In this document: positions 1 to 10,375 of the stretch, one piece after another
Position numbering within the stretch: position 1 is the stretch's first letter
Layout: each line of letters opens with the position of its first letter
DNA from: Siphonodentalium dalli
Taxonomy: Eukaryota > Mollusca > Scaphopoda > Gadilida > Siphonodentaliidae
Length of the DNA: 64,000 bases
Assembly (NCBI GenBank): GCA_032622095.1
Contig: CP136066.1
Coordinates: forward strand, 206,234,978-206,298,977
Reading direction: 5' to 3'
Position numbers and translations under genes: made by a program
The notes under the pieces: generated by a model
Told to the model about the DNA's origin: nothing
Seen by the model: only the letters and a program-made list of their open reading frames with translations
Database searches by the model: none

Positions 1-479
1 TTTACCAAAAATCTATGTATCGAAGTTTTGTTTGTGGCATATGATCAAGATATCCTTGTTGATTGTTCATGTTCGTCTATATGTTATGTAGCTGATTTTA
101 AGAATATACAATACCACAATATTTGGGAAAGAAAATTGAAAATGCAGTCATAAATACAATTCATCTGATGATTTTATGATAAAATACCACATTAAGATAT
201 GTAATTAAGTAATTTGTGGCAAGATCTCTCCATGTTTTTCGATTTCTAAGAACAAAGAAAGCCACTTACCGAACATGCTATGCGTAATAGCATGTTTTTA
301 TTACCATGTTGACGGGGAAAAAATAGAGGGGTACACAAACAAAAGCCTCACATAAACCTGTTTCCACTAAAATATCAAGCTGGAAACAGGTAGATTCTGA
401 AAATAGACACACTGGTGGTATAGAAACTGTTCTCATATCGCTTTTAACATTCCGAAAACGCGCGACCACTTTTTTCGAC

Positions 480-800
480 ATAAGGAATCCGACTATCTTT
501 TTAATCCGTTGACATTCGTGGAAATTAGCCCTGTGACGTCGTCCATTTGCACCAAAAAAAATAAACAAAGTCCAATAACTCTGCTGAAAATATCCGGCCG
601 GACCTGGTTTGCGAACTCGTTCTAGATAGTAGAGGCTCTAAGGTCCCAAAAATGGCCAAAGTGTGCAAAATTGGATAAAAGCATGAAACTTGGTATACAC
701 ATAGTTGATGATATGGGGGTCAATATAAGAGCGAGACCCAAGCGTGAAAGTGACCTTGATGACCTTGAGGTCAAGGTCAAAGGTCAAATTTTCAATTTTT
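480..800. repeat. Dispersed repeat, copy 1 (with GACGTCGTCC block and AGGTCA block)
   Basis: Two blocks here recur elsewhere in the window. The block at about 497-610 (a GACGTCGTCC motif, an A-rich stretch, then AACTCTGCTGAAAATATC) recurs twice in the same orientation at about 17,090-17,220 and 17,255-17,400. The block at about 655-790, which ends in AGGTCA half-sites, recurs in inverted orientation at about 16,895-17,045. The recombined order of the two blocks suggests an interspersed transposon fragment rather than a gene. No long reading frame is conserved between copies. Confidence 0.7.
768..786 (+). promoter_or_regulatory. AGGTCA triplet (DR0 plus DR1 spacing) inside a repeat
   Basis: Three exact AGGTCA hexamers lie at 768-773, 774-779 and 781-786, giving zero-base and one-base spacings. 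AGGTCA direct repeats with one base between them are the DR1 element bound by RXR, HNF4 and COUP-TF class nuclear receptors. A diverged version is at about 1,115-1,138. Binding is an inference: the motif sits in a dispersed repeat with no adjacent gene. Confidence 0.3.
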
Positions 801-3012
801 AACTGGCGGTATGAGTTATAACATTTTTAAGACAACAAATTACTTATACATATCAAAATTACATTAATATGACTTCAAATAGGCCATATTAGTCACCTTT
901 ATAACAAAATCTACACAGATCTTGAGAACTTTTCATATTGAAGCTCAAAAAGTCAGTTGTTCATCCGAATAATTGCAAAAATTCCATGAACAATGAATAT
1001 AAAGTCCCAACTATTTAACATGCTCACTAAATGCCACCACATTCCACATCATTGTATTGCATATATATCAGCGTACATTACAAGAGTGAGACCATGCATT
1101 AAATTCACCCAGATGACCTTGAGGTCAATGTCAAAGGTCAAAACTCATTTTTATAAAATTGTTAATGGTGTGAGCTGAGCCTGAATTATTCCTCGATATT
1201 GGTCTAAAAATATGTTACTTTTATAAAGTAACATTTTGCTCATTTTAGTCACCCAACGCATTGTACAATACATGTATTACCCAAATGTTTGACACATAAG
1301 CACTACATGCGGTGGAAAAAACTTGGCATGATCACATGGTAATCGATTCTCTGGTCAGGATTAAAGGACAGTAAAATCACATATCAGCAATGTATAGACA
1401 GATTATATGTTGAATATGTTGAACTAACTAGAGACTAGCATCGTGATATAGCATACCCTTTGATTCACTAACTCCTCAGATATACCCTGTTGGTAACATT
1501 TATTGGTTTTCTCTTGAAAAAAGGAAGTTTAGTTTTGAAAGAAGTGTTCAAACAATGCTATAATGATATCTTTTTCGCAGACAATAAGTCATTGCTTGTA
1601 TAGAGTGTCAAAATGCTATGCCACTGAATCCTGAAGCAAGCCATGCAGGCTGGCTCTCTGGTGTTTACATCTCCGATTTGGTAGACAATGTGTGAAATGG
1701 TCATCAGCTAGCTAGGGTGGTCAATATACTAGTATATCTATGTATCAATGGGCCACATAACATGTACAATGACTGGATATTCACATTAGTGGCAGGTTAC
1801 CCGTATCTCATTATAGTGTCGTTATTCAGAAAGTTGTTGGCCAGATTGCCAGAACTGAACAGCGATGTCGGGGAACTGGATGTCTATAGTCTCCCCATAT
1901 TATGTTATCCGGTACCTCAATAGTTCCCAAAGTAGTGGTATCTAGGAACTGGGTGCATGTCAATCGTGGTGGTCGAAAGCAGGGGTCAAATAACTGATTC
2001 CAGCATTAATTGGTCAGCTAAAGTACCCACCACATATAATAACACATATCCATGCAAACCATACATTTGTTTGGCATCGGATCGTCAGCACCTAGGATAG
2101 CCCATGTGTGGCATAGCGATACATAGGACTGATTAGTCAAAGTGCCACAGTTTAGTGGTGACCAGATAACATACACCGGTATATGACTATTCCTCTAGTT
2201 TACCTGTGTCGTTGGATTTGAGAGGAATTTGCGATTCATCTGGGGCAGTGTATTCTACGTATCTATCCCGAAATTGGGACACCAGTGCTCTTGTCTCTAT
2301 TGGTGTCTAGAATATCCATATCATTGTGGTGGTCAATTTCAAGAGAAGTCACTGTACTCTAACAGCTGACAGTCTGCTGTGAAAAGCGTGACCTACACGT
2401 ATATATAGCAATGACAATATATTCTTATCCTGGGACTGGGCTACCCAAATACAAATTCCAGCAGTGGTCGGCCAAGTTAGCCATATCCAGAACATGCATG
2501 GCTGCCATTGGCTGGCCATAGAGTACTTCTGCAGTGGTGACCAGATTACCTATATCTCATATCCTGGAATTATGGTGCAGATCGAGTGCACCAATATCAC
2601 CCATGCACATCCTGAAACTAGGCAACTAGGTGCCAGTTTCCAGTGATGAAAGATTGCCTGTATTCTGGAATCATGTGATCATTGTGCACATCTTCACTTA
2701 TGATCAAATTCCCCATGCACCGCTTGACCAGTGTACCCATCTATGAAGGTGGTCCGATATCTCACTCATGGGGACTGAACAATTCTTCAATTTTGAAATT
2801 TCAGGACTGTCTGGTAGTACCAACTCTTAAGTATGAAACTTTTTTAATTTTGATAATAAAACCAACACATTATCTTCAGTATATTATGAAGAATATTAGC
2901 AAGGTATAGCCAATGTAACTTGTATTGCCATTGCCAAAAAAAGTACCTGATTCATGCCAACATTCCGCCTACATGTACACTTACATGGTCAAGCCATTTG
3001 GAAGTTTTGTGT
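801..3012. other. Non-coding stretch, no recognisable gene
   Basis: Only short reading frames without protein-like composition are present. Between about 1,700 and 2,650 there are loosely recurring phrases built on GTGGT(G/C)A(C/G)CAG and TATCTCATATCC, which may be a very old degenerate tandem repeat. I could not support any gene or RNA here. Confidence 0.5.
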
Positions 3013-3021
3013 CAAATGTGT
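3013..3021 (+). repeat. Left 9-bp target site duplication of the 10.8-kb element
   Basis: CAAATGTGT directly abuts the first base of the inverted terminus AGCAGCGTGAATTT. The same nine bases follow the opposite terminus at 13,861-13,869. The right copy continues AGCAGC, so a longer shared 15-mer is possible. Nine bases is the length that keeps the two inverted ends symmetrical. Confidence 0.8.
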
Positions 3022-3061
3022 AGCAGCGTGAATTTCGTTACTTATTCCTTATTCGTTATTC

Positions 3062-6000
3062 AAAAAATTTGGGAAAATGTGGCAAATGACCATGGCAACG
3101 TCTTAAGTAGGGCGAGACAAAATTTCCTGCGAAAAAAAATTCTGGAAAAAAGTTTTTAAATGCCTCGAAAATAGGCAAAGTCCGAAAATAAACGGAAATA
3201 GTCCGAAACAAGTGCAGGGTCGTAAATGGCCACCTCGGCCGAAAATTTTGGGCCGAAAAGATTTTCGGTCGAGTCAGAAAAAGTGGGTCGAATCCCAGTT
3301 TTCGCTCTGCTCGGTCGGGAAAATTTCGGAAAATGTGGCAAACTGTCACATATTAAAAAATGGCCACCTGGGCCGAACTTTTTGGGGCGAAAAGTTTTTG
3401 GGTCGAGTCCGAAAAAGTGGGTCAAATAGAAATTCCCGCTTTGCTCGGTCAGGAAAATTTGGGAAAATGTGGCAAATGACCATGGCAACGTCTTAAGTAG
3501 GGCGAGACAAAATTTCCTGCGAAAAAAAATTCTGGAAAAAAGTTTTAAAATGCCTCGAAAATAGGCAAAGTCCGAAAATAAACGGAAATAGTCCGAAACA
3601 AGTGCAGGGTCGTAAATGGCCACCTCGGCCGAAAATTTTGGGCCGAAAAGATTTTGGGTCGAGTCAGAAAAAGTGGGTCGAATCCCAGTTTTCGCTCTGC
3701 TCGGTCCGGAAAATTTCGGAAAATGTGGCAAACTGTCACATATTAAAAAATGGCCACCTGGGCCGAACTTTTTGGGCCGAAAAGTTTTTGGGTCGATTCC
3801 GAAAAAGTGGGTCAAATATAAATTCCCGCTTTGCTCGGTCAGGAGAATTTGGGGAAATGTGGCAAATGACCATGGCAACGTCTTAAGTAGGGCGAGACAA
3901 AATTTCCTGCGAAACAAAATTCTGGAAAAAAGTTTTTAAATGCCTCGAAAATAGGCAAAGTCCGAAAATAAACGGAAATAGTCCGAAACCAGTGCAGGGT
4001 CGTAAATGGCCACCTCGGCCGAAAATTTTGGGCCGAAAAGATTTTGGGTCGAGTCAGAAAAAGTGGGTCGAATCCCAGTTTTGTCGCTCTGCTCGGTCGG
4101 GAAAATTTCGGAAAATGTGGCAAACTGTCACATATTAAAAAATGGCCACCTGGGCCGAACTTTTTGGGCCGAAAAGTTTTTGGGTCGAGTCCGAAAAAGT
4201 GGGTCAAATAGAAATTCCCGCTTTGCTCGGTCAGGAAAATTTGGGAAAATGTGGCAAATGACCATGGCAACGTCTTAAGTAGGGCGAGACAAAATTTCCT
4301 GCGAAAAAAAATTCTGGAAAAAAGTTTTTAAATGCCTCGAAAATAGGCAAAGTCCGAAAATAAACGGAAATAGTCCGAAACAAGTGCAGGGTCGTAAATG
4401 GCCACCTCGGCCGAAAATTTTGGGCCGAAAAGATTTTGGGTCGAGTCAGAAAAAGTGGGTCGAATCCCAGTTTTCGCTCTGCTCGGTCGGGAAAATTTCG
4501 GAAAATGTGGCAAACTGTCACATATTAAAAAATGGCCACCTGGGCCGAATTTTTTGGGCCGAAAAGTTTTTGGGTCGAGTCCGAAAAAGTGGGTCAAATA
4601 GAAATTCCCGCTTTGCTCGGTCAGGAAAATTTGGGAAAATGTGGCAAATGACCATGGCAACGTCTTAAATAGGGCGAGACAAAATTTCCTGCGAAAAAAA
4701 ATTCTGGAAAAAAGTTTTAAAATGCCTCGAAAATAGGCAAAGTCCGAAAATAAACGGAAATAGTCCGAAACAAGTGCAGGGTCGTAAATGGCCACCTCGG
4801 CCGAAAATTTTGGGCCGAAAACATTTTGGGTCGAGTCAGAAAAAGTGGGTCGAATCCCAGTTTTCGCTCTGCTCGGTCGGGAAAATTTCGGAAAATGTGG
4901 CAAACTGTCACATATTAAAAAATGGCCACCTGGGCCGAACTTTTTGGGGCGAAAAGTTTTTGGGTCGAGTCCGAAAAAGTGGGTCAAATAGAAATTCCCG
5001 CTTTGCTCGGTCAGGAAAATTTGGGAAAATGTGGCAAATGACCATGGCAACGTCTTAAGTAGGGCGAGACAAAATTTCCTGCGAAAAAAAATTCTGGAAA
5101 AAAGTTTTAAAATGCCTCGAAAATAGGCAAAGTCCGAAAATAAACGGAAATAGTCCGAAACAAGTGCAGGGTCGTAAATGGCCACCTCGGCCGAAAATTT
5201 TGGGCCAAAAAGATTTTCGGTCGAGTCAGAAAAAGTGGGTCGAATCCCAGTTTTCGCTCTGCTCGGTCGGGAAAATTTCGGAAAATGTGGCAAACTGTCA
5301 CATATTAACAAATGGCCACCTGGGCCGAACTTTTTGGGCCGAAAAGTTTTTGGGTCGAGTCCGAAAAAGTGGGTCAAATAGAAATTCCCGCTTTGCTCGG
5401 TCAGGAAAATTTGGGAAAATGTGGCAAATGACCATGGCAACGTCTTAAGTAGGGCGAGACAAAATTTCCTGCGAAAAAACATTCTGGAAAAAAGTTTTTA
5501 AATGCCTCGAAAATAGGCAAAGTCCGAAAATAAACGGAAATAGTCCGAAACAAGTGTGGTGCCTTAAATGGCCACCTCGGCCGAAAATTTTGGGCCGAAA
5601 AGATTTTGGGTCGAGTCCGAAAAAGTGGGTCGAATCCCAGTTTTCGCTCTGCTCGGTCGGGAAAATTTCGGAAAATGTGGCAAACTGTCACATATTAAAA
5701 AATGGCCACCTGGGCCGAACTTTTTGGGGCGAAAAGTTTTTGGGTCGAGTCCGAAAAAGTGGGTCAAATAGAAATTCCCGCTTTGCTCGGTCAGGAAAAT
5801 TTGGGAAAATGTGGCAAATGACCATGGCAACGTCTTAAGTAGGGCGAGACAAAATTTCCTGCGAAAAAAAATTCTGGAAAAAAGTTTTAAAATGCCTCGA
5901 AAATAGGCAAAGTCCGAAAATAAACGGAAATAGTCCGAAACAAGTGCAGGGTCGTAAATGGCCACCTCGGCCGAAAATTTTGGGCCGAAAAGATTTTGGG

Positions 6001-6370
6001 TCGAGTCAGAAAAAGTGGGTCGAATCCCAGTTTTCGCTCTGCTCGGTCCGGAAAATTTCGGAAAATGTGGCAAACTGTCACATATTAAAAAATGGCCACC
6101 TGGGCCGAACTTTTTGGGCCGAAAATATTTCGGGCCGAGTCCGAAAAAGTGGGTCAAATAGAAATCCCCCCTCTGCTCGGTCAGAAAAATAGGTAAAATG
6201 TGGCAAATGACCATGGCAACGTCTTAAGTAGGTCGAGAAAAAATTTCCTGTCAAAAAATATTCTGGAAAAAAGTTCAAAAATGCCTCGAAAATAGGCAAA
6301 GTCTGAAAATGAACGGAAATTGGCCGAAACAAGTGGTGGGTCATTAATGGACACCTCGGCCAAAAATTTC
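3062..6370 (+). repeat. Left arm: 390-bp tandem repeat, about 8.5 units
   Basis: The period is 390 bp, judged from recurrence of CAACGTCTTAAGTAGGGCGA near 3,108, 3,488, 3,878, 4,268, 4,658, 5,048, 5,438, 5,828 and 6,218. Each unit is itself three blocks of about 130 bp. Two are diverged copies of one another, each starting at TGGCCACCT and containing GTCGAGTC, AAAAAGTGGGTC and a GAAAATGTGGCAAA end. The third starts at CATGGCAACGTC. Inner units are nearly identical and the last one, next to the core, is the most diverged. Long frames across the array on both strands are by-products of a repeat length divisible by three and are not treated as genes. Confidence 0.95.
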
Positions 6371-6558
6371 GGGTCTTGAGTAAAGACTCGACTTTAGGCA
6401 GCAGGTACTTCTGAAACAGATCAGGATAGGTATGTCGGTATCTGGATATTGGAACGTGTTAGCTCTAAGACAACTTTGGAGTTGAATACTCCACCAGTCC
6501 TGTACTTAGCCTCGCTATTAAAGCCGAACGCCTTATTCGTCATTATTATATTGTATAC

Positions 6559-7298
6559 GTGTATACATATAATAGTAGCTTCGCTATAGGTACGTTCATA
6601 ACACTCACAGATGTCCAAAAAGGCGAGGCGGTGGAACTCCTCCAATGCATTGACAACCGCGGTTGGGATCTACGAGTTGGCCTCCGCTCAATCACTTATA
6701 CAGTTTGGTGGTACAACATAAACAATGGGGAGTCGTTCTCGTGGAAGAACAGTCGCGGAATTATTAAAGAAATAGACGTTCCTCCGGGGCTGTATAACTT
6801 CACACATATATGGGACCTTGTCGAAGAAAACATTGACACCATACTGGCGGTGAGCAAAGTTAATGGTTTGATAATCTAACCGTGGATGATGGGCAGGAGA
6901 TCTTATTTACAAATGGACTGCTGTCCATCGATCTTTTTTACAGATGGACTGCTGTCCTTACTTGGATTGGACGACGGTTTAAATGGCCAGTGGCTCTCTG
7001 CGGGCACATCTACTGGGGACCGCCCGTCAACTTTGCATCCACAAAAATGCCTCATCTGCACTTGGAGCAGATAAACAGATCTAGTCCCGTTGTAGATGAG
7101 GATCCATCCAACATCCTGGCAACGAGTGGGTTTGACTGTCTCTGATTTTGTGCCATCGGCACCCTCCAAGTCGAGCATCCTGAGTTCAAACGTCTTCAGT
7201 GCTGAACACAGAGTGCATTGAAGATAGAGGTCCGCGATGATAGAGGTGCACGTCTGAATAGTGACCTACCTATCAGTGTGGTACTAGAGATACGATGA
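6559..7298 (+). pseudogene. Decayed capsid-like (minor capsid/penton-type) protein of the element
   Basis: The first 107 codons are open (6,559-6,879) and contain features such as LRVGLRSITYTVWWYN and DVPPGLYNF. The same protein then continues in other frames through FTDGLLSLLGLDDGL (about 6,935-6,980), HLEQINRSS and PSNIL (about 7,060-7,115). It ends with LPISVVLEIR and a TGA at 7,296-7,298. A phrase encoding FT(N/D)GLLS is duplicated around 6,905-6,955, and several frameshifts separate the segments. The composition (aromatic-rich beta segments, no catalytic motif) and the position next to the integrase are consistent with the small jelly-roll capsid proteins of Polinton-like elements. That assignment is an inference from pattern, not a proven homology. 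The true start is unclear, since an inverted repeat (TTGTATAC / GTATACA) overlaps the first codons. Confidence 0.5.
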
Positions 7299-7830
7299 GT
7301 ATCTACGGCCCTATAGAGTTTTCTGCACTCAGTGAGAGTTCCTACGGAACTGGTACTCCGCCGGGTAGTGCCCTGATTACTATCTGGGCATAATTCAATG
7401 GCAGCGTCACGTTGGTGGTTTACTCGGAAGGGGCGGCGATCGGCCGTTCACCATGGGGAACTCGGCTACTGGGGATAGGTTGTGTGGATACCCCGTACTA
7501 GCGAATGGTAAAATAATACGAATGGGCATGTCCGCGTCTAATGGTGACTTTGCCGCGGTTGAGGTTATAAACGGCAAAAAGACCACGGAGCAAAAATATC
7601 TAGTGAGAAACAGAAGAGGACGAGGGTGTTTGCAGATCCATTGAAGCTGCGACGGTGTAATGTAATACCGTTTGACTGGAAAGACGACCATTGTGGACGA
7701 AGTCGCAAATTCAACGAGATGAAAACTGAAATCCGGACTAGGGCACGAAAAACGCACGCCGCGGTGATGGATGGCGAGGCAAAAAAGCACTTATTCAGAA
7801 AGGCAGAGAAGAAGCCAAGGCGATTATAGA
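7295..7830 (+). pseudogene. Decayed element protein of unknown function
   Basis: An ATG at 7,295 overlaps the preceding TGA as ATGA and opens a 32-codon frame (MSIYGPIEFSALSESSYGTG...) that stops at 7,391-7,393. Protein-like sequence continues in other frames: a stretch around 7,453-7,640 with YPVLANGKIIRMG and NGDFAAVEVINGKK, then a basic C-terminal part to about 7,827 rich in Lys, Arg and Glu (KFNEMKTEIRTRAR, KKHLFRKAEKK). I do not recognise the family. The 4-base overlap and tight spacing suggest the two genes were once co-transcribed within a compact element. It could be another virion or DNA-binding protein. Confidence 0.4.
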
Positions 7831-7927
7831 AAAGTTATCAGTTTCGCGGTAGTGTAAACTCGTTCCCGTTCCTAAAGAACTGGCTGAGCCTCCTTATTAG
7901 TATACGTAATTTTATTGTGACTGTCAA

Positions 7928-7968
7928 TGTATTACAAAGTAATAATATGTATTACAAAGTAATAATAT
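7928..7968 (+). repeat. Tandem duplicate of a palindromic TATTAC-AAA-GTAATA motif before the integrase
   Basis: The 20-bp phrase TGTATTACAAAGTAATAATA occurs twice head to tail, and each copy contains the inverted repeat ATTAC/GTAAT. It lies directly upstream of the integrase remnant and downstream of the unknown gene. It may be a promoter or protein-binding site of the element, or a simple local duplication. Confidence 0.45.
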
Positions 7969-8897
7969 GAACAGCAAGGTGTCTAGTCGCATCGGGACAA
8001 TCTACTACAGCCCGAGGGTTACTGGAAGGGGCTTGCAGCAATCAAGAACCTCGCGGCAGCAGCCAATGTTTCTGCCAGATGGCCCAAGAAGCAGGCCATC
8101 TGGCAGATATACCTACCCAATCCGCATGTGCCAAGGCCCAAGTTTGACGAGCCAGTGCCAAATGAAGTCCACCAGGCCGACCTGCTTTTTCTGCCTCATG
8201 ACCGGGTGGTTCGCAAGACATACAAATACGCACTCACCGTCGTCGACGTGGCCTCTCGATACAAATAAGCCGAGCCCCTCGCGGATGCCATTGAACGGAT
8301 CTACAGTCGAGGCCCTCTTAGATGGCCGAAATTGCGCCAGGTCGACCCGGGGCTCGAGTTCATGGGTGCTGTGAGCCTCCTGCTAAGCAAGCACAGCGTT
8401 CAGGTGAGACGGGTCCGTGTGGATGTCCACCGACACCAGGGGGTCGTGGAGCGCTTCAACCAACACGCCCAGCAGATGAAGCTTCCCGCCGGTCAAAGGT
8501 CGACTGAATGGGTGGTTCGACTGCCCGCTGTTGTATCGTATCTGAACAATGAAATGACTCGTCTGACCGAAAAAAAGCCCTCTGATGCCATCAAGATCAA
8601 GTCAGTGAAAACCCTCTTCTGTTGTTCCAGGTCGTCCAATGGGGCCCAAAAAGCAAAAGCACCCCTCGCGAGTGGGCGTTCGTTACATCTACCAGCTTGG
8701 CGAGCTGGAAGGGGGCCGCCGACGCACAACTGACCCTGTGTGGTCCCTACATGTGTACCAACTTGAACGCTTGTCACCAAGCGCCCGACGAGCCTGTGCT
8801 CTACCATTTAGTGGATGGGCCAGCGCGCGGATTTGTCCGGAAAGTGTTGCTTGTGGTGCCTCCCGACACCCAGCTGTCACCAGCTAGTTCTGTATGA
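7967..8897 (+). pseudogene. Decayed retroviral-type (Polinton-class) DDE integrase
   Basis: Integrases of this class join element ends to target DNA using a D,D-35-E triad. The visible core contains HQADLLFLPHD (first Asp) followed by ALTVVDVASRY at about 8,170-8,262, QVDPGLEFMG (second Asp) at about 8,341, and HRHQGVVERFN (catalytic Glu) near 8,430-8,462. It continues LPAVVSYLNNEMTRL and KKPSDAIK. A C-terminal SH3/chromo-like region follows (VRYIYQLGELEGG and PVLYHLVDGPARGFV) and ends at a TGA at 8,895-8,897. Damage: a frameshift near 8,015, a TAA at 8,266-8,268 in the core, and further shifts near 8,620 and 8,770. The zinc-binding N-terminus is not evident. All three acidic residues survive in one frame apart from the TAA, so the family call is firm although the gene is dead. 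Confidence 0.85.
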
Positions 8898-8937
8898 ACT
8901 GTTAGAAGGACTAGACACTAGGTGTCTCGTTCCATGA

Positions 8938-9130
8938 ACAATGCTGCAGCCCCTCTTTTTCGGTTGCACTCTAGACAGGTCAGCCTCACATCTCTCTGCA
9001 GTGCCCTTTGTTGTTATCCAGCCAGTCGACACTAAATTACTGTGTGTCTTTGGATTGGAAGGCCAGAGCAGCCCAATCTCGCACGCCATGCAGCGGTTCT
9101 GTTGGGCTTCACGGAAATCGAGGATATAGT
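8938..9130 (-). pseudogene. HNH-like zinc-ribbon nuclease module at the C-terminal end of the minus-strand gene
   Basis: On the minus strand a CxxC knuckle reads RCMACEIGLLW at about 9,075-9,100. After a one-base frame change a second knuckle reads TCLECNRKRG near 8,955-8,985. A CxxC...CxxC pair with Asn-Arg-Lys-Arg after the second knuckle is the pattern of HNH/endonuclease VII-type ribbon nucleases. The central His-bearing loop is degraded here. Upstream, a charged linker (RQDQANGRQGF, VDYILDF) connects it to the helicase remnant with no obvious intergenic gap, so it was probably the last domain of a multidomain protein. It faces the integrase end with only about 40 bp between them. Confidence 0.6.
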
Positions 9131-10375
9131 CGACCTTGAGATTGAATCCCTGGCGTCCATTAGCCTGGTCCTGGCGCTTGTATACCACAAGCTTCCTTTG
9201 TATTTCCTTGCAGGCCTGGCATCGGAACACTCTTCCGGTGGACAGTTTACCCGTTCGAGCTGTTGCAAATACTCCACGCGGGATACGGCTAAGTAGCACA
9301 TATTGGACCACTGGAGGTAGTCGTCGATGATCCAGACATTCTGAGCGTCGTGGACCGTAAGTCTCTGGCTCGATTGGACGGTGAAAGCATAGCCCAGGCG
9401 CCAATCATCGGTTTTAATAGCACACTCGGCGGCCTCGATATAGACCGCAACGACGTCATTGAGAACAAGCTCTTCTCTGTGCGACGGGTCGCCAGTGCCT
9501 GCCATGGGATTGCGACGTCAATGTCCTGCTTTCGGCTGTCCTTGGGTGGTAAAGGATAGACACTGGGTTATCTAGGAAATGCTCCTTATGGCGTCGGAGC
9601 AACAGCTCATGTGTCTGGTCGCGGACCTTCTGGCGGCTGGTGATGATTAGGTCACCGGGCCTCCACTGCTCCACAAATCGGTCACCCAGTCAGCTCGGGA
9701 GAGCCCTCCGCATTTCCTGGCATTGGACTTTGTCACTATGAAGGCGTATACGCTTTTTCAGGGCTTTGATGGCTTCATCTTTTGCTCTGTTGTCGACACC
9801 AAACTCTTCGTAGTAGTCTGCCTTTTTTGCAACCAATGGCGAGGCATTTCACCTGCAATCGGTGGCGGCTGTCCTTGATCCCCGCAGCAAATTACATGGA
9901 CGCCATGTTGGTCACGTCAGTTTGAGAAAATCTCCAGGATAGGCCGGGGCACAGCGCAGACCTCGCCCCAGATGATGGCGCGCGTGATGAACTTCTGCCC
10001 CATGCGGTCGGACATCCAGGCATTCTGACCACTCCATCGGAAGAAGCTGTGGTATGTCTGTGCTTTGACCCCACGGGGCCACATTTCTTTCGCGAGGCAA
10101 TGGGTCGAGGTAATTACGGGGGTCTCTTACACGGAAGAGCTCAATCGCTCTTGTGGTCTTGCAGCTGCCCCCTCCATCATTAAGGTAGCTCAGCCGGTGC
10201 CGGGTCAGTTCGTCGTTGTAGCTGGGCGCCGTTGATTCCGCCATCGCTTTGGCTTGGCTACAGTATTCTGGCTTGGAGAAGAACTCGGCGTGTTCCTGCG
10301 GCATGTACAACTGCTCTCCCTTGTAGTGCCACTGAGCGGCATGAACCCTGTCTCGGGCCGGTGGCCTGAGAGTTA
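9131..10375 (-). pseudogene. Decayed superfamily 1 (Pif1/RecD-like) DNA helicase domain
   Basis: Reading the minus strand, a P-loop appears as LNDGGGSCKTTRAIELF at about 10,140-10,195; the usual Gly before Lys is Cys. Then come AQTYHSFFRWSG (about 10,030-10,070) and a motif II-like segment IIWGEVCAVP (about 9,950-9,985) in which the normal acidic pair is only partly kept. Later GDLIITSRQKVRDQTHELL (about 9,595-9,655) leads to the C-terminal RecA lobe with TVQSSQRLTVHD (motif V-like) and YLAVSRVEYL (motif VI, with the arginine finger) at about 9,285-9,385. SF1 helicases of this kind unwind replication forks or hairpins. Stops and shifts are scattered, for example near 9,690. The P-loop frame continues without a stop from the polymerase region upstream, suggesting a fusion. 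Confidence 0.8.

Noticed and set aside
278-568. 96-codon minus-strand frame at the left edge
   Set aside because: It overlaps the dispersed GACGTCGTCC repeat, whose other copies do not preserve the frame.
3013-3027. A 15-bp target duplication (CAAATGTGTAGCAGC) instead of 9 bp
   Set aside because: Taking 15 bp would leave the right terminus GCTGCT unpaired. The inverted ends are symmetrical only with 9 bp, although the extra match is noted.
3156-6214. Open frames up to 384 codons in the 390-bp arm repeats (and matching ones at 11,511-13,927)
   Set aside because: 390 is divisible by three, frames are open on both strands, and the translated repeats show no protein-like conservation beyond the DNA repeat itself.
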